Assembly: GCF_914484835.1 (NCBI RefSeq) | Contig: NZ_CAJZAR010000031.1 | Location: 140,272 to 204,271 of the forward strand | DNA length: 64,000 nucleotides | From: Paraburkholderia tropica | Lineage (GTDB): Bacteria; Pseudomonadota; Gammaproteobacteria; Burkholderiales; Burkholderiaceae | Reading direction: 5' to 3' | Shown here: in pieces, positions 36,990-48,064 of the stretch | How the letters are laid out: every line of letters starts with the position of its first letter | Position numbering within the stretch: position 1 is the first letter of the stretch | Translations under genes and position numbers: made by a program | The notes under the pieces: generated by a model | Told to the model about the DNA's origin: nothing | Databases searched by the model: none | What the model saw: the letters and a program-made list of their open reading frames with translations, nothing else

Positions 36990-37292
36990 ATGCCCCGCAC
37001 CTTGCCTCGCCCGATCGAACGTCCGAATCCGCTGGCGCCGGACATGGCCGCGCTCGGCCTGCTCGTGCGCAACCGGCGCGCGCAGAGCGAACTGCGTATC
37101 GACGATGCCGCGCAAATGCTGGGTGTCTCCAAAGACGTGCTCTCACGGCTCGAAAACGGGCGCTCCGTCAGTCTCGACAAGGTTTTTCTGATCCTCAACG
37201 GGCTCGGGCTGAGCCTTTTGGTGCTTCCGCGCAGCGAAGCCACGACCGCGCTGCGCAAGTTGATGCCGGTTGAGGCGCAGGAGACGCCCTGA
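36990..37292 (+). CDS. hipB: HipB-like antitoxin (XRE/Cro-type DNA-binding protein)
   Basis: Encodes 100 residues. The helix-turn-helix runs about 28-75 (GLLVRNRRAQSELRIDDAAQMLGVSKDVLSRLENGR), followed by a short C-terminal part rich in hydrophobic residues. The ATG at 36990 is chosen because coding character begins there; the frame upstream covers the operator array. Its stop codon shares a base with the next start, the tight coupling expected of an antitoxin-toxin pair. It probably represses its own promoter together with the HipA-like kinase. Confidence 0.85.
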   Translation: MPRTLPRPIERPNPLAPDMAALGLLVRNRRAQSELRIDDAAQMLGVSKDVLSRLENGRSVSLDKVFLILNGLGLSLLVLPRSEATTALRKLMPVEAQETP

Positions 37293-38647
37293 TGGCCGCC
37301 CACACGCTGCGTGTCACGACCGGCGATGCACCCGTCGGCACGCTGAGCTTCGAATCGCGCGAGGAGCGCTACGGCTTCGATTACGACGCGGCCTGGCGTC
37401 AGCGCGACGATGCTTTTCCGCTCTCGCCGCACATCCCGCTCTCGGGCGAGGTCGCGGCGCCGGGCGCAGTGCAGCGTTTCTTGCAGAACTTGCTGCCGGA
37501 GGGACGCGCGCTCGACGTCGCTTCCATCGTCAATCAGATCTCGAAGGAGAACGTCTTCGGGCTCGTGCGCGTGCTCGGCAAGGAGCCGGTCGGCGCGCTG
37601 AGTTTCGCGCCAACCGCGGATCTGTCCAGCGCTCCGGGTGAGGCCGCGCTGCCGCTGCGCAGACCGATTTCGGCGGAAGAATTGAGCCAGCGCATCCGTG
37701 AGCGCGATCTCGTCGATTTTCCGGTCTGGGACGGCAAGGTGCGGCTCTCGGTTGCGGGCTATCAGGACAAGCTGCAAGTGCTGGCGGAAGGCACACGCCT
37801 CGCGCTCGCGGACGGCGCGCTCAGTTCGACGCACATCCTCAAGCCCGAGTCGCGCAATGCCGTGACGCCGTACATGGTCGCCAACGAGCATTTCTGCATG
37901 ACGCTGGCGGCGCGGTTGGGGCTGAAGGTCGCACCGGTCGAGATCCGCCGCATCCCCGAGCCGATTTTGCTGATCGAGCGTTTCGACCGCGAAGTGGCGT
38001 TCGATCCCGTCGATGGCGAGACCGTGATCGCTGTGCGCAGGCGGCATGTGATCGACGGCTGTCAGGCGCTCGATCTGCCCGTGTCGTTCAAGTACGAGCG
38101 CAACTTCGGCAATGTCGCCGACGTGCGCAATATCCGCGAAGGCGTGAGTTTCGAGAAGCTGTTCGCGCTCGAACCGTATTTCGACAATCCGCTGTCGACG
38201 CGCACGTTTCTCGTGCGCTGGGCCTTGCTGCACGCGCTGATCGGCAATAGCGACGCGCATGGCAAGAACATCTCGTTTTTCATGCGCGCGTCGAATCTGG
38301 AGCCCGCGCCGCTGTATGACCTCGTGTCGGTGAACGCGTATGGCGAGCGCGTCGAGCAGGACATGGCGATGGCCTATGGCGACGTGTTCCGGCTTCAGGA
38401 ACTCACGCCGTACGCGCTCGCGGATTTCGCCCAGCGCACCGCCACGCAGCCGCGTTTTCTGGAGCGCGAGATGGTGCGCATGGCGCGGCAGGCGAGTGCG
38501 CTCGCACCGGAATTGGCGCGTGCCGAGGTCTATGTGGGCGAGGAGCGGACGCTGGTGGACGAGGTGGCGCGTTTTGTCGTCGCGCAAAGTCAGGCGCTGC
38601 TGAAACTCGCGCCCGAGGTGCCGAAGGTCGATCGCAATCTGTTCTGA
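37292..38647 (+). CDS. hipA: HipA-like serine/threonine kinase toxin
   Basis: Encodes 451 residues, the full length of HipA family kinases. Key positions are present: the Ser/Gly loop SVAGYQDK (153-160), the ATP-contact Lys184 (HILKPE), the catalytic loop IGNSDAHGKN with D321 and N326, and the metal-binding Asp343 (YDLVS). E. coli HipA phosphorylates glutamyl-tRNA synthetase and causes growth arrest and persistence. The target here is unknown. All catalytic residues appear intact, so the toxin should be active. Confidence 0.88.
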   Translation: MAAHTLRVTTGDAPVGTLSFESREERYGFDYDAAWRQRDDAFPLSPHIPLSGEVAAPGAVQRFLQNLLPEGRALDVASIVNQISKENVFGLVRVLGKEPVGALSFAPTADLSSAPGEAALPLRRPISAEELSQRIRERDLVDFPVWDGKVRLSVAGYQDKLQVLAEGTRLALADGALSSTHILKPESRNAVTPYMVANEHFCMTLAARLGLKVAPVEIRRIPEPILLIERFDREVAFDPVDGETVIAVRRRHVIDGCQALDLPVSFKYERNFGNVADVRNIREGVSFEKLFALEPYFDNPLSTRTFLVRWALLHALIGNSDAHGKNISFFMRASNLEPAPLYDLVSVNAYGERVEQDMAMAYGDVFRLQELTPYALADFAQRTATQPRFLEREMVRMARQASALAPELARAEVYVGEERTLVDEVARFVVAQSQALLKLAPEVPKVDRNLF

Positions 38648-38721
38648 TGCTGTGGCGCCGTTATGCGCATAAAACGGGGCAGATCGCGCTGAGAGGGACT
38701 GAGACTGAGCGCACGATCAAT

Positions 38722-38738
38722 TGCAACTAACAGCCAAG
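38722..38738. repeat. Dispersed 17-bp motif, copy 1
   Basis: TGCAACTAACAGCCAAG lies between the convergent hipA-like and haemoglobin genes. A copy with one mismatch occurs at 53062-53078, also between convergent genes. A perfect palindrome TTATGCGCATAA lies nearby at 38662-38673. Confidence 0.6.
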
Positions 38739-38769
38739 AAGCGCCGACGCCGATAAAAAACAGCGGAGC

Positions 38770-39357
38770 TTAATCCGCGCGATCGGCTTCGTCGGCGTCC
38801 ATCGACCGGCCGATGATGCGCGTCGGAAACGGCTCGCCAGGCGGGCGGGTGGGCAGGTCGTGATCGTGCCCCAGACCGGCGGGGCGGCGGCGCGGCGCGA
38901 CCGCATCGAGCAAGGCCTGCTGTTCGGGCGGAATCTGGTAGTCCCAGCCGAATTTGCTCAATTGCAGGCTCTGCGCGATACGCAGCGCGGGCTCCATGAA
39001 CTGAAGCGCGGCGGCGGGCTCGTAACGCGCCTGAACGGTATCGAGGAACAGATGCAGCCAGCGGCTGAAGTGGCGCGGCTCGACGCCTTCCACCGGATTG
39101 TGGGCCTGCTGCACATTGCCGCGGTACGTTTTCGTGCCGAGCACAAGACTCGACCAGAAGCGCACCATTTTCGGCAGATGGTCGTCCCAGCGCCCGGCCA
39201 GCATGCCGTCGAAGACCGGACCGAGCAGCGCGTCCGCACGCACACGGTCGTAGAACGCGTAGACGAGTTCGCGGATGTTGTCTTCGGTCGGCTCGGCGTA
39301 GGGGGCGGCAGGAACGTGAGCTTCGTTCTGCGTGGAAGCGGGATGGGCGTCGGTCAT
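38770..39357 (-). CDS. Group III truncated haemoglobin
   Basis: Encodes 195 residues, with the globin core at about 23-150. By alignment to Campylobacter Ctb, the B10 Tyr is Y36 (AFYDRV) and the proximal haem ligand is H86 (QQAHNPVEG). VRFWSSLVLGTKTYRG is typical of the group. The N- and C-terminal extensions are polar. Related proteins bind oxygen or nitric oxide. Divergent from an NsrR-like nitric-oxide-sensing regulator, which suggests a role in nitrosative stress; this is contextual. Confidence 0.86.
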   Translation of the reverse strand: MTDAHPASTQNEAHVPAAPYAEPTEDNIRELVYAFYDRVRADALLGPVFDGMLAGRWDDHLPKMVRFWSSLVLGTKTYRGNVQQAHNPVEGVEPRHFSRWLHLFLDTVQARYEPAAALQFMEPALRIAQSLQLSKFGWDYQIPPEQQALLDAVAPRRRPAGLGHDHDLPTRPPGEPFPTRIIGRSMDADEADRAD

Positions 39358-39502
39358 GTTGCGCTGGTACGGATGATGCGAAGGGTACGTAGGCCGCGGC
39401 ACATTCCGATACGGCCGGAAATGCCGGAAAATACCTGGAAATACGAAGCGTTCATGATACCCGGGCAGCGCAAAACCCGCATGAACGCTGCATGTTATCT
39501 TA

Positions 39503-39516
39503 GACGCATTAGCGTC
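39503..39516. promoter_or_regulatory. Palindromic candidate NsrR-type operator
   Basis: GACGC-ATTA-GCGTC is a perfect 5-bp dyad, located in the divergent region 47 bases before the Rrf2 gene. It differs from the E. coli NsrR consensus (AAGATGCATTT-type), so the assignment rests on position. Confidence 0.35.
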
Positions 39517-39549
39517 ACGATTGACCTGACTCATTTTTTAACGATCGCC

Positions 39550-40038
39550 ATGAGACTGACCGACTACACCGACTACTCGCTGCGCGTGATGCTGTATCTC
39601 GCGCTGCGCCGCGACGGCCTGGCGACGATCCAGGAAATCTCCGACGCCTACGGCATCTCGAAGAACCATCTGATGAAGGTCGTGCAGCGGCTCGGCGAAC
39701 TCGGCTGGGTCGACACCATTCGCGGGCGCAACGGCGGCCTGCGGCTCGCGCCGGCTTCGCTCGCGCTGAGCGTCGGCACGGTGGTGCGCCATACCGAGAG
39801 CGATTTTGCGCTGGTCGGCTGTTTTCCCGACGAGCACGGCGAGCGTCGCGGCTGCGTCATCGAACCGCAGTGCCGTCTCAAGCATGCGCTGGCGGCCGCG
39901 CGCGACGCCTTCCTCGCCGAACTCGACCGCCACACCATCGGCGAACTGGCGCAGCCGGAGAGTGAACTGAGCAGCGTGCTCGGCATCTCGGCCATCAACT
40001 TCATGCCGCGCGCGAAGCCGGCCAGCGCCGCGCGCTGA
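39550..40038 (+). CDS. nsrR: Rrf2 family regulator, NsrR-like
   Basis: Encodes 162 residues, collinear with E. coli NsrR: MRLTDYTDYSLRVMLYLA, then the winged helix with ISKNHLMKVVQRLGELGWV and RGRNGGLRLA. Three Cys residues (C-x10-C-x5-C, GCFP to CRLKHAL) could ligate an Fe-S cluster. E. coli has C-x4-C-x5-C, so the first spacing is expanded by about six residues. NsrR represses nitric oxide detoxification genes until NO damages its cluster. The divergent haemoglobin gene is the likely target. Confidence 0.85.
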   Translation: MRLTDYTDYSLRVMLYLALRRDGLATIQEISDAYGISKNHLMKVVQRLGELGWVDTIRGRNGGLRLAPASLALSVGTVVRHTESDFALVGCFPDEHGERRGCVIEPQCRLKHALAAARDAFLAELDRHTIGELAQPESELSSVLGISAINFMPRAKPASAAR

Positions 40039-40201
40039 CGGCGCTGGCCGGCGTCCGCTTCACGCCGGTTTTCGCGTCGAACCTCGCGACGCGCGTTGAT
40101 CAGACAAATCTGCGATTTTCACGGCCGTCCCGCTGCGGGCGGCCGTCTGCGCATCCAGAACGCTTCCATACTAAAAATCGGAAAAAATGACGGCCTGTGC
40201 G

Positions 40202-40229
40202 CTTGAAACTGGCGCAATGACCCTTAAAT
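40202..40229 (+). promoter_or_regulatory. Heat-shock (sigma-32 type) promoter of clpB
   Basis: CTTGAAA (40202-40208) is an exact sigma-32 -35 core. After 12 bases comes CCCTTAAAT (40221-40229), resembling the CCCCATNT-type -10. Predicted leader about 30 nt. Confidence 0.7.
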
Positions 40230-40266
40230 TTGGTGACAGTCAAGATTACTGGAGGTCTCGTTTTAA

Positions 40267-42864
<2,598 letters not shown>

Positions 42865-42914
42865 ACGCACTGAGTGAGCATCGGGCGCGACGGTGATGCG
42901 TCGCGCTACGAATG

Positions 42915-42946
42915 AAAAGGGCTCCCCAATCGGGGAGCCCTTTTTT
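42915..42946. terminator. Intrinsic terminator after clpB
   Basis: AAAAGGGCTCCCC (42915-42927) pairs with GGGGAGCCCTTTT across AATC and ends in a T run. The symmetrical A and T runs serve clpB and the convergent yidB-like gene. Confidence 0.92.
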
Positions 42947-43004
42947 CATGGGCGATGCGAAAGCGCCAACGCGCGAGAGACGCGCCGCGCGTCACTTCAC
43001 CTCA

Positions 43005-43445
43005 TCAAGCCTGCTTGTTGCCGCCGCCGAACAGCGCGGCGAGGCCGCCGAGCGTGCCGAGCACGCTTTCGCTGTTGATCTGGCCGCCTTGCGGCACTTC
43101 GCCGTTCGGCGTGCCCGCGTTCACGACGTGCGGCAGCACCTGGGCGAGCAGGCCGCTGACCTGGTCGGGCTGCATGCCGACCTTCTGCGCGAGACCCGAG
43201 ACCACGTCCGAGCCGAGCACATTGTGCAGTTGAACGGGCGACACGGCCTGGTTCTCGCCGTTGCCGACCCACGATTGCACGACGTCGCCGAGACCGCCTT
43301 GCTGGAACTTCTGGATGAGGCCGTTCAGGCCGCCCGGCTGGTTGTTGACGAATTCCATCGCGAGTGCGAGGAGTTGGGCCTGGCCGCCGCCTTGTTGCTG
43401 TTGCGACGAACCGAGCAGGGAACCGAGGGTATCAAGCAGGCTCAT
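43005..43445 (-). CDS. YidB family protein (DUF937)
   Basis: Encodes 146 residues: MSLLDTLGSLLG, QPGGLNGLIQKFQQGGLGDVVQSWVGNGENQAVSP and DVVSGLAQKVGMQPDQVSGLLAQVLPHVV match YidB/DUF937. A Gln/Gly-rich stretch (14-22) precedes the domain. Function is not established in any organism that I know of. No signal peptide. Transcribed alone. Confidence 0.88.
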   Translation of the reverse strand: MSLLDTLGSLLGSSQQQQGGGQAQLLALAMEFVNNQPGGLNGLIQKFQQGGLGDVVQSWVGNGENQAVSPVQLHNVLGSDVVSGLAQKVGMQPDQVSGLLAQVLPHVVNAGTPNGEVPQGGQINSESVLGTLGGLAALFGGGNKQA

Positions 43446-43556
43446 GACGATCTCACTGAATGATGGCCGCGACGGGGGACGCGGCCGGAAAATCGGACGG
43501 CGCGCATCGGGCGCGCCGCGGGACGGCTGAAAGTGCCGGAAAGCGGGCGCGCGGTA

Positions 43557-44180
43557 TCAGGCGCCCGAGGCGGCCGCGTCGGAAGCGGCCTTGCTCTTCT
43601 TCGACTTCTTGCCCTTCTTGGCTTTGGTATCCGAGGCGGCGTCCGGCGCGGTGGCGGCGGGCGCGGCCGAACCCGCCTGCGCGGCGCTCGCGGCGGCGGC
43701 TTCCTTGTCCTTCTTGCTCTTGCGCTTGGACTTGCCGGCCGTGGCGTCCGAGGCGGCCGGCGCGGTCGTGGCCGTCGGAGCCGTCGTAGCAGGCGTGTGA
43801 GTCATCGGGTTCGGCGCGGTGCCGGTCGTGGCGGCGGGCGCGGCCGTCGTGGCCGGGGTCGCCGCCTTGCCGCTCTTGGCCGACGCAGCCGGCTTACCCG
43901 CCGGCGGCGCCGACGAACCGTTGATCGTCAGGCCCGCGGCTTCGAGATTCTGCACCGACTTCGGCCCGATGCCCTTCACGCGCGTGACGAGATCGTCGGC
44001 GTCCTTGAACGGGCCGTTCTTGCTGCGTTCGTCGAGGATCGCCTTGGCGTGGGCCGGGCCGATGCCCTTGACCGATTCGAGCGCCGCCTGATCGGCGGTA
44101 TTGACTTCGACAGCCGCGGCGAACGCGGCGGACAGCGACAGACCGAGTGCGAGGAACAGCATCAGCAGCTTCTTCAGCAT
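43557..44180 (-). CDS. Secreted ComEA-type helix-hairpin-helix protein with basic tail
   Basis: Encodes 207 residues. The signal peptide (MLKKLLMLFLALGLSLSAAFA) is followed by two HhH motifs in ComEA style (EVNTADQAALESVKGIGPAHAKAI and VTRVKGIGPKSVQNLEAAG, about 26-88). The remaining 115 residues are Ala/Thr/Pro-rich with Lys clusters (KSKRKSKKDK and KAKKGKKSKKSK). ComEA binds DNA during transformation uptake. The long basic tail resembles histone-like extensions and could add nonspecific DNA affinity. I used the ATG at 44180 where the signal peptide begins. Confidence 0.83.
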   Translation of the reverse strand: MLKKLLMLFLALGLSLSAAFAAAVEVNTADQAALESVKGIGPAHAKAILDERSKNGPFKDADDLVTRVKGIGPKSVQNLEAAGLTINGSSAPPAGKPAASAKSGKAATPATTAAPAATTGTAPNPMTHTPATTAPTATTAPAASDATAGKSKRKSKKDKEAAAASAAQAGSAAPAATAPDAASDTKAKKGKKSKKSKAASDAAASGA

Positions 44181-44495
44181 GGCAATCACTCCATTGAGGG
44201 CAATTCGAATTCGGTTAGCCGGGAACGGACGACGCATCCAGTCGGTAGGGCGCTGCGCTATCAGGATAGGACAGTTCGCGCATCCGTGGACGGGAAGCGG
44301 TCGATTTATACCGAGCGTTTCGTGGCAAGACAATCGCACCGCACAATATTTAATACTTCTGTGCATTGTGGCGGCGGCCGATCGCGGCGAATCACGGCAA
44401 ATCGCGGCGGGCGCAACGAGCGCGCGTGCGCCAGGACGGTGCGCGCGTTCGGAAAACTGCGGCTGGAGCGTCGGAAAAACCGTAGGCGCAAACGC

Positions 44496-46493
44496 TCAGG
44501 CCCGATGCGGTCCGACGATACCGTGCTTCGCGATACGCCGATAAAGCGTCGCGCGCGAGATGCCGAGCGCGGCAGCGGCGGCGTCGGGACGCCAGCGATG
44601 CGTGGTGAGGGCAGCGAGGATGCGGGCGCGCTCGGCGTTGCCGGTTTGACCGGTAGCACGTTCGCTCGACGGCGCCGTGGCGCCGCATGGGTCGCATGGC
44701 GAAACGGCCAACTGCGCCGCGAGATCGGCGCTCAAATGCCGCGCCTCCACGCGCACGGTGTCGCACACCGCGCATGCGTAGCGCATGGCATTGCGCAACT
44801 GGCGCAGATTGCCGGGCCACGCATAGTCGGCGAGTTGCGCGGCCAGCGCGGCGTCGAGCCCGAGCGGGCGGCCCGCGGCCTGCGCTTCCTCGGCGAATAC
44901 CGCGTCGATCAGCGTGCCGATGTCGCGCCGCTCGCGCAGCGGCGGCAGCGTGAGCACCGCGCCGCTCAGGCGGTAATAGAGATCGTCGCGAAACGCGCCC
45001 GCCGCGGCCATCTGCGCGAGATCGCGGTGCGTCGCGCAGATCACGTCGAGATCGACACGCAGCGGCGTCTCGCCGCCGAGCGGCAGCACTTCGCCTTCGG
45101 CGAGCACGCGCAGCAGGCGCGTCTGCAACGCGAGCGGCATGTCGCCGATTTCGTCGAGAAACAGCGTGCCGCCATCGGCCAGCGCGATCTTGCCGCGCGC
45201 GCCGTGACGCCGCGCGCCCGTGAACGCGCCCGGCGCATAACCGAACAACTCGCTCTCGATCAGCGACTCGGGCAGCGCGCCGCAATTCACCGCGACGAAC
45301 GGCCGGTTGTGGCGCGGCCCCGCATCGTGGATCGCGCGCGCGAATACTTCCTTGCCCGCGCCGGTTTCGCCGAGCAGCAGAATCGGCAGCCGCTTGCCGA
45401 CCACGCGCTGCGCGATGCGCGCGTTCTCGGCCACGTGCGCGTCGGCGCTGCGCAGGAAGGGGCCGAGCGCGCTGCGGTCGTGCGTTTCCTCGGCGCGCGT
45501 GGTGCGCATGGCGTGTCCGTCGCGCGCGTCGCGCAGCGGCACCGCGCCATGCACGCCCGCCGACGCGGAGCGCCCGAGCGGCGCACGGATACGCGCATAA
45601 AGCATCGCGCCGCTCGCACGCAGACGCAGCGACGCGATGGCTTCGATGCGGCCGATATCGCGCAACTGCACGTGTGACGAATCGAAAATCTCGTCGATAT
45701 GACGCGGGCCTTCGAGGCCCGGAATGATTTCGCGCGCGCGCCGGTTCGCGGCGACCACGTTGCCGTTTTCGTCGAAGGCGATCAGCAGTTCGGGCTGCGC
45801 CTCGACGTAATTGCGGCTCTGATGGCCGAACAGAATCCAGCACGACGACGTGCGATGCAGGAAATAGCCGTCCTCGATGAGCGTCGCGCTTTGCCGCACG
45901 AGCTGATTGACGATGCGCTGGCTCTCGCGCCCGTCGGGCGACTGCACGGCGGAGGCATCGAGCACGCCGATCAGTTCGCCGCCCGGCGCGAAAATCGGCG
46001 CGGCGCTGCACGTGAGCGTGGTGAACGCCGCGCGGAAATGATCGGTCTTGTGCACGGTGATCGGCGCGAGATCGGCCAGCACGCTCGCGATCCCGCAAGT
46101 GCCTTCCTCGCTCTCCGACCAGCACGAACCGATATGCAGGCCCGCGTGCTTGAAGTCGTTGCGGCGCTCGCGGTCGATGCGGTAGTCGATGGTCACGCCG
46201 TGCGCGTCGGTGAGCATCACGCAGTAATCGGCGTCGCGCACCACGTCGTGCAGGCGCGTGAGGCACTGGCCCGAGGCGCGCAGAAACGATTCCTCGCGCT
46301 CGCGGATTTCGCGCAGTTCGGCGGCGCTCAGTACGCGCGGGCCGATCACCGAACCGGGGTCGAGCTGATAGCGCTCGAATGAGCGCTGCCACGACGATGC
46401 GAGCCGCGCCGAGCCGGACGGCGCGGGCACGCGGCCTTCGACGGCGTCGCGCACGCGCGCGGCGTGGCGGGTGGGAGCGAGGGCGTAGGGCAT
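44496..46493 (-). CDS. acoR: Sigma-54-dependent activator of acetoin catabolism
   Basis: Encodes 665 residues. An N-terminal GAF-type sensory region (about 60-200), the AAA+ sigma-54 interaction domain with Walker A GETGAGKE and the GAFTGA loop ([14 protein letters not shown]), Walker B-type [11 protein letters not shown], and a C-terminal Fis-type helix-turn-helix ([16 protein letters not shown]) are all present. AcoR activates acetoin dehydrogenase genes when acetoin is available. Divergent from the aco operon, whose sigma-54 promoter and upstream GAGACG cluster fit it. Start at ATG 46493. Confidence 0.92.
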   Translation of the reverse strand: MPYALAPTRHAARVRDAVEGRVPAPSGSARLASSWQRSFERYQLDPGSVIGPRVLSAAELREIREREESFLRASGQCLTRLHDVVRDADYCVMLTDAHGVTIDYRIDRERRNDFKHAGLHIGSCWSESEEGTCGIASVLADLAPITVHKTDHFRAAFTTLTCSAAPIFAPGGELIGVLDASAVQSPDGRESQRIVNQLVRQSATLIEDGYFLHRTSSCWILFGHQSRNYVEAQPELLIAFDENGNVVAANRRAREIIPGLEGPRHIDEIFDSSHVQLRDIGRIEAIASLRLRASGAMLYARIRAPLGRSASAGVHGAVPLRDARDGHAMRTTRAEETHDRSALGPFLRSADAHVAENARIAQRVVGKRLPILLLGETGAGKEVFARAIHDAGPRHNRPFVAVNCGALPESLIESELFGYAPGAFTGARRHGARGKIALADGGTLFLDEIGDMPLALQTRLLRVLAEGEVLPLGGETPLRVDLDVICATHRDLAQMAAAGAFRDDLYYRLSGAVLTLPPLRERRDIGTLIDAVFAEEAQAAGRPLGLDAALAAQLADYAWPGNLRQLRNAMRYACAVCDTVRVEARHLSADLAAQLAVSPCDPCGATAPSSERATGQTGNAERARILAALTTHRWRPDAAAAALGISRATLYRRIAKHGIVGPHRA

Positions 46494-46609
46494 GGCGGTT
46501 CCAGTCGAATCCAGACCAATCCAGGCGGGGACGCGGAGCGCGCGCGGCGTCCGGCGGGAACCTGTTGTAGCACATCCGGCGCGCGCGATCACACCGCAGC
46601 GCAGCAAGC

Positions 46610-46769
46610 GAGACGGCTGAGACGATCGTCTCAGCGCGTCGCGAGACGCGCATGCGTCGCTGCACAACGGCGGCTCGGGCACGTCGTGCGGGGCGCGGCG
46701 CGATGCGGCCCGCGCGTCTCGCTGCACTGCATGGCGTCTCAGTACCGATTGCCGCGCTCGCTGAGACGC
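46610..46769. promoter_or_regulatory. Cluster of GAGACG/CGTCTC elements (candidate AcoR enhancer)
   Basis: Seven half-sites occur: GAGACG at 46610, 46619, 46643 and 46763; CGTCTC at 46627, 46715 and 46735. Two form strong dyads: a perfect 16-bp palindrome TGAGACGATCGTCTCA (46618-46633), and GCGTCTCAG-N18-CTGAGACGC (46734-46769). They lie 100-260 bp upstream of the sigma-54 promoter, the usual enhancer range. Confidence 0.65.
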
Positions 46770-46869
46770 GGCGGCGCGGCGCGGCGCATCGTGCCGGGCG
46801 AGCGTGGAACGGCCGCAAAGCCGCGTCGCAGCGGCATTTCGCCGGCGCGAGCGGGCGACGCGGACGCAT

Positions 46870-46885
46870 TGGCATAACGCTTGCA
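46870..46885 (+). promoter_or_regulatory. Sigma-54 promoter of the aco operon
   Basis: TGGCATAACGCTTGCA carries the -24 GG and -12 GC with correct spacing (TGGCAT-N5-TTGCA). It is 79 bp upstream of acoX and faces it. Confidence 0.85.
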
Positions 46886-46963
46886 GAGTCTGCGGACAAA
46901 GGCGGCGTGCAAGCGTCGCTGACACAAGGCATCCGCCCATGCGCGGATCAGGAGACAAAGCCC

Positions 46964-48025
46964 GTGACGACGCCCGTGACCGTAGGCGTGATCGCGAACC
47001 CGGCTTCGGGTCGCGACATCCGCCGCTTGACCACGCATGCTTCCGTGTTTCCGACGGCCGAGAAAGCCAACATGGTCGTGCGCTTGCTCGCGGGCCTCGG
47101 CGCGTTCGGCGTCGATCGCGTGATCACGTTGCGCGACAAGACCGGCGTGGCCGCGCTCGTGCTGCGCGCGCTCGAAACGCATGCGGCGGTGGCGCGTCAC
47201 GAGCGCTGGCCCACCGTCGATTTCATCGATCTGCCGATCAGCGACAGCGCCGCCGACACGCACGCGGGCGTCGCCCGCATGGTGCGCGAGCAGGTCGCGC
47301 TGATCGCCGTGCTCGGCGGCGACGGCACGCATCGCGCGGTCGCGGCGCATTGCGGCGACACGCCCTTGCTCGCGCTCTCCACGGGCACCAACAACGCGTT
47401 TCCCGAACTGCGCGAGGCCACCGTGGCGGGCCTCGCGGGCGCGCTCGTCGCGACGGGCGCGGTGCCCGCCGAAACCGCGCTCTCGCGCAACAAGCGGCTG
47501 GTGGCGCGCTGCGTCGAAGGTCCGGCGCTGGGCCGCGAGGAAATCGCGCTGGTCGATGTCTGCGTGTCGCGGCAACCGTTCGTCGGCGCGCGGGCGATTT
47601 CGGATAGTTCGGATATCGAATCGTTATTTCTGGCCTTTGCGCCGCCCGACGGCATCGGGCTCGCGTCGATCGGCGGGGCATGGGCGCCGGTCGGGCGCGA
47701 CGCGGCGCACGGGCTGCACATGACCTTCGGTGCGCCCACGGACGCGAGCGGCGAGGGCGTGCCGATCCTCGCGCCGATCGCGCCGGGCCGCATCGAGCGG
47801 CTCAACATGCGCACCTGCCAACGGCTCGAAGTGGGCATGCCGATGCCACTGGACGCGGGCCACGGCACGCTCGCCTTCGACGGCGAACGCGAGATCGAAC
47901 CGGCGCGCGGCGACCGCTACGAAGTCGCGCTCGACTGGGGCGGCCCGTTGACGGTCGATGTCGCGCGCACGCTGCGCTACGCGGCCTCGCATCAGTTGTT
48001 GCGCGAGGCGGCGGCGCGCGTTTGA
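46964..48025 (+). CDS. acoX: AcoX, NAD kinase-fold protein of the acetoin operon
   Basis: Encodes 353 residues. The ATP-NAD kinase family motif VLGGDGTHRAV (about 117-127) and the STGTNNAFPE segment are clear. AcoX is found in aco operons of Ralstonia, Burkholderia and Pseudomonas, but its biochemical role is not established. The start is GTG at 46964 with GGAGA 7-8 bases upstream; longer frames run through the promoter. First gene behind the sigma-54 promoter. Confidence 0.88.
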   Translation: MTTPVTVGVIANPASGRDIRRLTTHASVFPTAEKANMVVRLLAGLGAFGVDRVITLRDKTGVAALVLRALETHAAVARHERWPTVDFIDLPISDSAADTHAGVARMVREQVALIAVLGGDGTHRAVAAHCGDTPLLALSTGTNNAFPELREATVAGLAGALVATGAVPAETALSRNKRLVARCVEGPALGREEIALVDVCVSRQPFVGARAISDSSDIESLFLAFAPPDGIGLASIGGAWAPVGRDAAHGLHMTFGAPTDASGEGVPILAPIAPGRIERLNMRTCQRLEVGMPMPLDAGHGTLAFDGEREIEPARGDRYEVALDWGGPLTVDVARTLRYAASHQLLREAAARV

Positions 48026-48064
48026 CGATTTTTATGCCCACACCCTCAACCAGGAGGCATCAGC

